This document shows positions 1-6,018 of a stretch of 27,017 bases of DNA, one piece after another. Made by a program: the position numbers and the translations under genes. The notes under the pieces are model-generated. The model saw only the letters and a program-made list of their open reading frames with translations. It had not been told where the DNA came from and searched no databases. Numbering within the stretch: position 1 is the stretch's first letter; every line of letters starts with the position of its first letter. The DNA is from Gemmatimonadota bacterium (GTDB taxonomy: Bacteria > Gemmatimonadota > Gemmatimonadetes > Gemmatimonadales > GWC2-71-9), in assembly GCA_003220985.1 (NCBI GenBank), contig QHTY01000179.1:18941-45957 (forward strand). The letters are read 5' to 3'.

Positions 1-2583
1 CCCGAGGCGATCACCGGCTACGCCGCCGGCGAACAGCACACCATGTATGCAGTCATGCAACACTATCTCGACACTCTGGTCGCCAGCGCGAGCGACCGCG
101 TGCGGATCGAGACGTGGGGCCGCACGACCGAGTACCGCCCGATTCGGGCGCTGATCATCTCCGACCCGGCGAACCTCGCAAAGCTCGACCAGATCCGGGC
201 AGGTCTGGCCGAGCTGGCCGATCCGCGCAAGACGTCGGCGGCGCGGGCGGCCGCGATCGCTGCGCAGAGCCCGGCCGTTGCGGTGTTCCAGTATTCGGTC
301 CACGGCGACGAACCGGCCGGCTTCGAGGCCGCCATGCAGGTGGCCTATCAGCTCGCGGCGTCCGATGAGCCGCAGACCCTGGAGATCCTGAAATCGGTGG
401 TCGTCGTGCTCAACCCATCGGCGAACCCCGATGGTCATGAGCGTTTTGCCGCCTGGTACAACTCCGTCGGCATCGGCGCGGACCACCCGTGGGCGTTCGA
501 ACAGAACGAGCCGTGGAGCATCACGGGCCGGTACAGCCACTTCCGCTTCGACATGAACCGCGACCTGCTTGCGCAAAGCCAGCCCGAGGTACGGGCGATG
601 ATGGACGGCATCCTGCGCTGGCGCCCGCAGGTATTCGTCGACCACCACTCGACGACATCGTCCTTCTTCTTCCCACCGGTCGCGCAAGCGGTGAACCTGA
701 ACCTGCCCCCACAGACGACGAAGTGGTTCGCCACATATGGCCGCGGCAACGCGGCCGCGTTCGACCGTTATGGCTGGCAGTATTACGTGGGCGGCGTGTT
801 CGACTTTTTCTACGTCGGCTACTGGGACGAATGGACCACGTTCCAGGGCGCCACCGGGATGACCTACGAGACCGACGGCGGGCCGGAATACCGGAAGCGT
901 CGAGACGACGGCAGCATCACGACCTTCCGCGACGGCATCTCACACCACTTCGTCGCGTCCCTGGCGACGCTGGAGACGACGGCGAAAAACCGGCAGAGCC
1001 GGCTGCAGGACTACTACGACTTCCGCCGCGCGGCGCTGGCCGAGGCGGCGACCGATCGCATGAAACGCGTCGTGATCGTACCGGGCAACGATCCGCAGTC
1101 GGTGGCGCACGTCGTCGGCCTGTTGCTCCGCAACGGCATCGAGGTCACGCGGCTGCGCCAGCCGCTGTCGTCACGCGTCGCGCACTCCTACATCAGCCCT
1201 GGCACGGCAGGGGGAGGGATCGCGCGGACTTTCCCCGCCGGCAGCTACGTTGTCGACCTGAACCAGCCACAGCGGCGCCTGGCCAAGGGCATGCTCGAGC
1301 CGCAGCCGAGCATGGAGCCGTCATTCGTCCAGCGGGAGATCGGGAAGTTTCAGCGCAACCGGCGGCGCGGCGAGGATGCGGAGAAAGAGGATTACGGCTT
1401 CTACGACATCACCGCCTGGTCGCTGCCGCTGTCCTTCAATCTCGACGCGTATTGGACGGAAGATGCCGGCCCGGGCGGCGACCCCGTCGCCGATTCGGTC
1501 GTCCCGCCTCCTCCGGCTCCGGCGCGCGGAGCCAGCGCGTACGTGTTCACGAACGACAGACCGGGAGCGGCACGGCTCGCGCTTGCGCTCGAAGCCGAAG
1601 ACTTCAAGCTGGCGGTCACGCGCCAACCGGTCCTCATCGGGGGTCGCACCTATCCCCGTGGCTCGTTCGTCGCGCGAGTACAGCGCAACCCTGCGAGTCT
1701 GCACGAGCGCATCGCGGCGCTGGGGCCCGCCCTGGGCGTCCTCGTTTTCCCGTTACAGACGGCGTTTCCGGACACGGGCGACGCCGGAATCGGGTCCGAA
1801 GATGTCGCGGGACTGCACGCTCCCAAGATCGTGGTGGCCGCCGGAGATGGTATCTCAGAGACGAGCTACGGCTGGCTCTGGTACTACCTCGCGCGTGAGC
1901 TCAACGTGGGGTTTACCCCCGTCCCGCTCCGCGCGATCGGTCGGATGAATGACCTCCAAACCTTCAATGTGATGATCGTCCCCGACGGTAGCGGCGGCCG
2001 GATGCGTCGCGAGCTGGGCGATGACGGCGTCGAAAAGCTGAAGACATGGGTGCGCTCGGGAGGCGTGCTCATCGGGTATGGCGGCGCGGGTGATCTCGCG
2101 GCCAACAAGGACGTCGGTCTCTCGAGCATCGCGAGCGTGGCGCCTGACAGCGGCGCGAGGCCCGATACGACCGTTCCCGGCGCGGCGCCCCCGATGGTCT
2201 CGAAGACGGCGGCGCCGCGCGATCGCCCCGAATGGATCCCCGGAGCCATCTTCCGCGCGACGCTGGATACGACCCACTGGCTGACACTGGGTTACGACCG
2301 CAACAAGATCCCGGTGTTCATCGACGGGGACACATTCTGGCGCGCGTCCAAGAGCGGCGCCAACGCCGTGAGCTTTACCGATCCGGTGGACTCGTTGGTG
2401 CTGTCGGGATTCACCTGGCCCGACAATACCGCGCGACTCCTCAAAGGCTCAACCTGGGCCGTGGTCGAGAACCAGGGGAGCGGTCGCGTGGTGCTGTTCT
2501 TGAGCGATCCGTTGTTTCGGGCGTTCTGGCGGGGACCGGCGAAGCTGCTGACGAATGCGATTCTGATGGGGCCGAATCGGTAA
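1..2583 (+). CDS. M14-family zinc carboxypeptidase-like protein, 5' end outside window
   Basis: The frame is open from base 1 (first codons PEAITGYAAGEQ), so the gene starts upstream; the ATG at 43 is internal. M14 metallopeptidases remove C-terminal residues or cleave peptides using one zinc. Visible motifs are the zinc pair HGDE (His codon 301, Glu codon 310), NPDG near 427, the substrate-contact MNRD (553), VDHHS with the third zinc His at 643 or 646, and TYET with the probable catalytic Glu at 868. About 860 codons are seen, far longer than a minimal 300-residue M14 domain. From codon ~600 onward (PKIVVAAGDG, MIVPDGSGG, SGGVLIGYGG) the fold resembles a class I glutamine-amidotransferase-like domain without a recognisable nucleophile Cys. 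Such two-part proteins are usually secreted, but the signal region is outside the window. It converges on the PDZ gene. Confidence 0.9.
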   Translation, partial: PEAITGYAAGEQHTMYAVMQHYLDTLVASASDRVRIETWGRTTEYRPIRALIISDPANLAKLDQIRAGLAELADPRKTSAARAAAIAAQSPAVAVFQYSVHGDEPAGFEAAMQVAYQLAASDEPQTLEILKSVVVVLNPSANPDGHERFAAWYNSVGIGADHPWAFEQNEPWSITGRYSHFRFDMNRDLLAQSQPEVRAMMDGILRWRPQVFVDHHSTTSSFFFPPVAQAVNLNLPPQTTKWFATYGRGNAAAFDRYGWQYYVGGVFDFFYVGYWDEWTTFQGATGMTYETDGGPEYRKRRDDGSITTFRDGISHHFVASLATLETTAKNRQSRLQDYYDFRRAALAEAATDRMKRVVIVPGNDPQSVAHVVGLLLRNGIEVTRLRQPLSSRVAHSYISPGTAGGGIARTFPAGSYVVDLNQPQRRLAKGMLEPQPSMEPSFVQREIGKFQRNRRRGEDAEKEDYGFYDITAWSLPLSFNLDAYWTEDAGPGGDPVADSVVPPPPAPARGASAYVFTNDRPGAARLALALEAEDFKLAVTRQPVLIGGRTYPRGSFVARVQRNPASLHERIAALGPALGVLVFPLQTAFPDTGDAGIGSEDVAGLHAPKIVVAAGDGISETSYGWLWYYLARELNVGFTPVPLRAIGRMNDLQTFNVMIVPDGSGGRMRRELGDDGVEKLKTWVRSGGVLIGYGGAGDLAANKDVGLSSIASVAPDSGARPDTTVPGAAPPMVSKTAAPRDRPEWIPGAIFRATLDTTHWLTLGYDRNKIPVFIDGDTFWRASKSGANAVSFTDPVDSLVLSGFTWPDNTARLLKGSTWAVVENQGSGRVVLFLSDPLFRAFWRGPAKLLTNAILMGPNR

Positions 2584-2586
2584 CTA

Positions 2587-2676
2587 CGGCGGCGAATAAA
2601 GCGGCGGCAAATGAAGCGGCGGCAAAGGCAGTTGCCGCCCCTCGCCGCCGCTCTTCTTCGCCGCCATTCGCCGCCG
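2587..2676. repeat. Imperfect inverted repeat built from 15-bp units
   Basis: Between the convergent M14 and PDZ genes. The left side has three tandem 15-bp units (2587-2601, 2602-2616, 2617-2631) sharing CGGCGGC followed by an A-rich half. The right side (2634-2676) carries the same GGCGGCGAA-type motif inverted with irregular spacing. Outer arms 2587-2597 and 2666-2676 are perfect 11-bp complements. On either strand this could fold into one long GC-rich hairpin, and a bidirectional transcription terminator is the simplest role; the T-run beside it is short (TTTT at 2679-2682). An intergenic palindromic repeat family is the alternative. Confidence 0.6.
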
Positions 2677-2680
2677 CCTT

Positions 2681-3634
2681 TTAGATTGCCCGGCTCGTCC
2701 GAATCACATCCCGAATTCTGAAGACCTTCGGCGCCAGGCGGAACCGGCTCGGGTCCTCGTGCATCCGCGGTGATCGCTTGAACATGCGACTCTCCTCGTC
2801 CGGCACTTTCCACGTCACCGTGACGTGCTTCTGCTTGCGCAGCACGTCCATGGTGACGGTTTCACCGGTGTCATAGGACCGCAAGATCCGCATCGCCTGC
2901 TCGGGCGAGGAGGGTTTCCGACCGCCGATCGACACGATGACGTCGCCGCCCTTGAGCCCGAGCGTGGAGTCTTCCGGCGCCCGAACCACGAGCACACCTT
3001 CGCGAGTCCCAAAGTAGTCGCCGAGGTCGGGGTTCAGTCGCACCATCTCGATGCCACCCCAGGGGCTGCCGAACGCGAATGTGAACGCATCACCCGGCCC
3101 GACACGGATCTTGGGCATCACGTTCTCCATCATGTCGCCCATCTCGGGCATTTCCATGCGACCGGTCCACCCAAAGCCGCCAAGATCTTCCGCCACGAGC
3201 GTCGCCTTCCGGTTGTCGTTGCCGCGCCGGTACTCGATCTGGGCCGTGTCACCCGGTTCGAGCTTCCGGGCGAGCTCGATGAGCGTCATGCCCGGGCCGG
3301 AATCTCCTTCATCCTCGGCGTTCGCGCCGGCGAGGCTGGTGTTGTTGAAGCGCGTGATGATATCGCCAACCTTGAGACCCGCTTTGTCGGCCGGCCCGTC
3401 GGGCGTGATGGCCTCGATCCGCGCGCCGACCTTATCCTTGGTCGCATCGGCTCGCATATCGACGATCACGCCAATCCGACCACGGTTGTCGTTGAAGGAA
3501 TGGACGCCGAACGGGCCCGTCTCGACCCGCACGCGCGGGCGCGTACTCGGTCGCCGCGGCGTCCCTTGCGTCGTCGCCGCAGCGGGCACCATCAGGCAGG
3601 CGGCAAGTGCTGCCACAGTCAAATTACGCATCAT
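2681..3634 (-). CDS. Exported protein with two PDZ domains, no protease domain
   Basis: 317 aa. Residues 1-23 form a Sec signal peptide (MMRN, then LTVAALAACLMVPAAA). PDZ 1 lies at about 50-150 (GRIGVIVD, GPADKAGLKVGDIITRFNN) and PDZ 2 at about 195-275 (REGVLVVRAPEDS, LGLKGGDVIVSIGGR). No trypsin-like or other catalytic domain is visible, so it is likely a periplasmic binding or adaptor protein rather than a DegP/DegS protease. The start at 3634 follows GGAGGGG with 5-nt spacing; a second ATG directly follows. It is the third gene after an ECF sigma factor and its anti-sigma factor, 18 bp from the latter, so it is probably co-transcribed and linked to an envelope-stress circuit. That link is inferred from context. 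Confidence 0.85.
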   Translation of the reverse strand: MMRNLTVAALAACLMVPAAATTQGTPRRPSTRPRVRVETGPFGVHSFNDNRGRIGVIVDMRADATKDKVGARIEAITPDGPADKAGLKVGDIITRFNNTSLAGANAEDEGDSGPGMTLIELARKLEPGDTAQIEYRRGNDNRKATLVAEDLGGFGWTGRMEMPEMGDMMENVMPKIRVGPGDAFTFAFGSPWGGIEMVRLNPDLGDYFGTREGVLVVRAPEDSTLGLKGGDVIVSIGGRKPSSPEQAMRILRSYDTGETVTMDVLRKQKHVTVTWKVPDEESRMFKRSPRMHEDPSRFRLAPKVFRIRDVIRTSRAI

Positions 3635-3646
3635 CAGTTCCCCTCC

Positions 3647-3661
3647 GGGCTCTCAGAGCCC
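3647..3661 (-). promoter_or_regulatory. Intercistronic hairpin around the anti-sigma stop codon
   Basis: GGGCTC-TGA-GAGCCC as read on the minus strand: a 6-bp stem whose loop is the TGA stop of the anti-sigma gene. It is followed directly by the Shine-Dalgarno sequence of the PDZ gene. It could modulate coupling or mRNA stability; there is no U-run, so a terminator is unlikely. Confidence 0.4.
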
Positions 3662-4243
3662 GACGTAGCGAGCGCGGGTCGCGCGGGCGTTCATCAGCTC
3701 ACGCATCAACCCGACGCGCTCCTGCCACAGTTTGACGAGTTCGGCGTCCCCCCCCGGGGCGCGGTGTTCCCGTTGCGCCAGGGTGCCGTCGAGTATGGAA
3801 ATGCGGTCCTCCAGCTCGGCCACGAGGGCCGCCGCGTGACCGCTCAGCACGCGGCCATCGAGATCGTATTGCTGCAGGGAGTCTTCGAGCGTCGCCGACT
3901 GTTGTTTGGCCTGGCTGAGCTCGGCGTAGAGCTTGCCCTGGTCACCACTCGATGGCTGAACCAATAGGACTGCGGCGATCGTCGCGGCGAGAGCAAGACT
4001 GCCGGTCCACGTGCCCCACGTCCGGCGCCGGCGCGAGCGCTCAGCGCGCACCGCCGCCTGAATGACGGGCCAGCGGTCGCGCGGCGGGTGCAGCGCCGGC
4101 AAGGCTTTGAGCTGCGCAACGCGCTGGTACAACGTCTCGAGCTCCGCCTGACACGCAGCGCAGGTGGTGATGTGCCGGCGTGCCCAGACCGACGCCTCAC
4201 CTGCCCGCAGGGCCCCCAGATCTTCCATCGTACAATGCATCAT
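3653..4243 (-). CDS. Putative zf-HC2 anti-sigma factor
   Basis: 196 aa. The N-terminal zinc-binding anti-sigma motif is HITTCAAC (His24, Cys28, Cys31: HxxxCxxC). A single transmembrane segment lies at about 78-96 (TGSLALAATIAAVLLV), and a likely coiled coil follows at about 102-160, rich in Leu/Glu/Gln heptads, presumably outside the cytoplasm. The architecture is that of a membrane-anchored anti-sigma factor that sequesters its ECF sigma partner until an envelope signal releases it. Its ATG overlaps the sigma stop by 4 bp (ATGA), indicating translational coupling and near-stoichiometric synthesis. A second ATG follows immediately (MMH). The released signal is unknown. Confidence 0.85.
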   Translation of the reverse strand: MMHCTMEDLGALRAGEASVWARRHITTCAACQAELETLYQRVAQLKALPALHPPRDRWPVIQAAVRAERSRRRRTWGTWTGSLALAATIAAVLLVQPSSGDQGKLYAELSQAKQQSATLEDSLQQYDLDGRVLSGHAAALVAELEDRISILDGTLAQREHRAPGGDAELVKLWQERVGLMRELMNARATRARYVGL

Positions 4244-4770
4244 GCATGCGCTCCTTCATCGAGCATTCCCCGCAGCCGTGCGTGGGCGCGTGCCAGCTGC
4301 GACTTGGAAAAGCTCACCGTTTTCCCCATCTGCTCCGCGATCTCTTCGTGCGTATATCCCTCGACGTCGTGCAGCCAGACGACCGCGCGTGACGTCTCCG
4401 ACAGTCGCTCGAACGCGCGCTCGAGATCGATGTTTGCGCCAACGTGCATCCCCGGTTTGCCCGGTTCCTCGTCCAGCGACTCCGTGGCGCGCACCTGATC
4501 GCGGCGAATCCGCATCAAGGCTTTGGTCGAGGCGATACGGCGGACCCAACCCCACAGATGGCCCTCACCGCGGTACTGCTTGATGTTGCGCACCACCTCG
4601 AGAAACGTCTCCTGCAACACGTCCTCCGCGTCCTCCGGCCGCCGTAGCATGCGCCGCACGAGATTGTAGACCGGCGTCTCGAAGGCCCGATATAGGGCTT
4701 CAAGGGCTGCTTCATCTCCGGCTTGCGCGCGGGCGACGATGACATCGGGAACGGCGAGCGCCACGGTCAT
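4240..4770 (-). CDS. ECF-type RNA polymerase sigma factor (sigma-24/RpoE-like)
   Basis: 176 aa, normal for the family. Region 2 lies at about 20-90 (ALYRAFETPVYNLVRRML, then EDAEDVLQETFLEVVRNI, and GWVRRIASTKALMRIRR for -10 recognition). Region 4 lies at about 115-170 (FERLSETSRAVVWLHDVEGYTHEEIAEQ and the helix-turn-helix TVSFSKSQLARAHARLRGML for -35 recognition). Region 3 is absent, as expected for the ECF class. It redirects RNA polymerase to a regulon that often includes its own operon; I saw no convincing ECF-type autoregulatory promoter upstream. First gene of the sigma/anti-sigma/PDZ operon; start ATG at 4770. Confidence 0.93.
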   Translation of the reverse strand: MTVALAVPDVIVARAQAGDEAALEALYRAFETPVYNLVRRMLRRPEDAEDVLQETFLEVVRNIKQYRGEGHLWGWVRRIASTKALMRIRRDQVRATESLDEEPGKPGMHVGANIDLERAFERLSETSRAVVWLHDVEGYTHEEIAEQMGKTVSFSKSQLARAHARLRGMLDEGAHA

Positions 4771-4814
4771 GTCCGAATTCTATGATGCCATAAGTACGTA
4801 TATCGTCGCGGGAT

Positions 4815-4876
4815 GGTGCGTGGTACGTGGGACGTGGTGCGTGGGACTTCGAACCACGCACCACGCACCACGCACC
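4815..4876. repeat. Heptamer-array palindrome (GGTGCGT units)
   Basis: Four consecutive 7-bp units GGTGCGT/GGTACGT/GGGACGT/GGTGCGT occupy 4815-4842. They are followed by a centre containing TTCGAA, then about three inverted units (ACCACGC repeats) to 4876. Positions 4822-4844 and 4854-4876 pair over 23 bp with three mismatches, giving a hairpin with a 9-nt loop. It lies in the divergent spacer between the sigma factor and the ferritin/VIT1 gene, clear of both starts. It looks like a short-tandem-repeat intergenic element; I cannot assign a function. Confidence 0.75.
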
Positions 4877-4925
4877 TAAGTATTTACCGGCTAGTCACTT
4901 GAGGTGCAGCCGAATATCTTGGTGC

Positions 4926-5633
4926 ATGCCGAGAGCTGACGTGAAGGAATGGCTCCACCATTGGCAGGACGAAGCTGACGCCGCATTCCTCTATTTGGCA
5001 CTCGCTGGACAAGAGACGGATCCCCACAGGAAAGACGTCTACATCAAGCTGGCCGGGGTCGAGGAGCGCCACGTGCAGATGTGGAGCAAGCTCCTCGCCG
5101 AGCACGGCCATACGGTCGATCACGCGCGGCCCTCTCTGAACGCGAAGCTGATGGCGTGGTTCGGCCGGAAATTCGGGACGCGCTACTTGCTCCCCATGCT
5201 GCTGCGGGAAGAAGGCGAGGAGGTAAAGGGGTACCTCAACCTCCACAAGGAATCGAGCCTCGGTCTCGCTCCAGCTCGCCAAGGAATCGGCGGCGCACGC
5301 CGGCACGCTCGCCGATCTCGCCGGCAAGGGCGCCGAGCCGTGGCACAAGACGGGGTCCGGCGGCTTCCTGCGCAATGTCGTGTACGGCTTCAACGACGGC
5401 CTCACGGCGAACTTTGGGTTGGTCGCGGGCGTGATCGGCGCGGCGGTGCAGCCGCACGTGATCATGATCTCCGGCGTCGCCGGGATGATCGCGGATGCGC
5501 TCTCCATGGGGTCCTCCGGTTATCTGGCGGCGAAGAGCGAGCAGGAGGTGTGGGAGCACGAAATCGCGATGGAGAAGGAAGAGATTCGCCTGATGCCGGA
5601 AGTGGAACAAGAGGAGATGGCCCTCCAGTATGA
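4926..5633 (+). CDS. MbfA-like iron transporter, N-terminal ferritin-like part (frame broken near 5271)
   Basis: Residues 1-115 (MPRADVKEWL to ESSLGLA) are a ferritin-like four-helix domain of the Ferritin-CCC1 type. Candidate iron-ligand carboxylates are Glu16, Glu46/47 with His49 (EERH), and Glu95-98 (LREEGEEVKGYL). In the family this domain binds iron and feeds the fused VIT1 transporter. After codon ~115 the frame reads Arg-rich nonsense to the stop at 5633, while the expected continuation (QLAKESAAHA) is in the +1 frame. One extra C near 5271-5272 would explain it, and removing it restores a continuous family-like sequence. The start at 4926 is preferred over in-frame codons further upstream because those fall in the heptamer repeat. 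Confidence 0.75.
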   Translation: MPRADVKEWLHHWQDEADAAFLYLALAGQETDPHRKDVYIKLAGVEERHVQMWSKLLAEHGHTVDHARPSLNAKLMAWFGRKFGTRYLLPMLLREEGEEVKGYLNLHKESSLGLAPARQGIGGARRHARRSRRQGRRAVAQDGVRRLPAQCRVRLQRRPHGELWVGRGRDRRGGAAARDHDLRRRRDDRGCALHGVLRLSGGEERAGGVGARNRDGEGRDSPDAGSGTRGDGPPV

Positions 5634-6018
5634 AGCGAAAGGCGTCGATCCCCGCACCGCGCGGCGGATGGCGGAAGAAGTGATGCGCGACCCGGTACGC
5701 GCGCTGGGCGAGCAAGTCCGTGACGAGCTGAAAATCGGCGAGGCGCACGCCACCCCGTTCCGCGAGGGGTGGATCACCGGCGCGGCTACCGCGGTCGGCG
5801 CCTTCATTCCCGTCTTTCCCTTCCTCGTTCTCCAGGGGCGCGTCGCCATCTGGGTGGCGTTCACGATCGCGATGCTGTCCCACTTCATCGTGGGAGCCGC
5901 CCGTAGCTTCTTTACCGGCCGCGGGGTGATCCGCAGCGGCATCGACATGTTCGTCATCGGGATGGGAGTCGCGGCGGTTGGTTATCTGGTCGGTGACCTG
6001 GTCGCCAAAACCCTCTAG
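5275..6018 (+). CDS. MbfA-like iron transporter, C-terminal VIT1/CCC1 part
   Basis: Continuation of the preceding gene in the shifted frame; the first internal ATG is at 5380. It completes the ferritin-like domain (LAKESAAHAGTLADLAGKG) and then carries the VIT1/CCC1 transporter: GFNDGLTANFGLVAGVIG (the family NDGL motif), GVAGMIADALSMGSSGYLAAKSE, a charged cytosolic helix region with several Glu (EKEEIRLMPEVEQEE), then three more membrane segments ending GVAAVGYLVGDLV. The family exports or sequesters Fe(II)/Mn(II); fusion to a ferritin-like domain is typical of membrane-bound ferritins that export iron. Without frame repair neither fragment is expected to give a working transporter. The stop overlaps the leuS stop. 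Confidence 0.8.
   Translation, partial: LAKESAAHAGTLADLAGKGAEPWHKTGSGGFLRNVVYGFNDGLTANFGLVAGVIGAAVQPHVIMISGVAGMIADALSMGSSGYLAAKSEQEVWEHEIAMEKEEIRLMPEVEQEEMALQYEAKGVDPRTARRMAEEVMRDPVRALGEQVRDELKIGEAHATPFREGWITGAATAVGAFIPVFPFLVLQGRVAIWVAFTIAMLSHFIVGAARSFFTGRGVIRSGIDMFVIGMGVAAVGYLVGDLVAKTL
6015..6018. other. Shared CTAG holding both convergent stop codons
   Basis: The VIT1 stop (TAG, 6016-6018, plus strand) and the leuS stop (TAG, 6017-6015, minus strand) are two readings of the same palindromic CTAG. The convergent genes overlap by 4 bp, with no room between them for a terminator. Confidence 0.95.

Noticed and set aside
489..1898. A 469-codon open frame overlapping the M14 gene in another frame
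   Set aside because: Arg/Pro-rich translation without motifs; third-position GC bias in the M14 frame explains it.
2825..3967. A long plus-strand open frame antisense to the PDZ and anti-sigma genes
   Set aside because: The minus-strand frames show clear PDZ, zf-HC2 and signal-peptide motifs; the antisense translation shows none and crosses two genes.
4815..4876. CRISPR array
   Set aside because: Units are 7 bp and contiguous with no spacers, and no cas genes are present.
4827..4925. Upstream start for the ferritin/VIT1 gene
   Set aside because: It lies inside the heptamer palindrome and would add residues encoded by the repeat; ATG 4926 fits the domain start.
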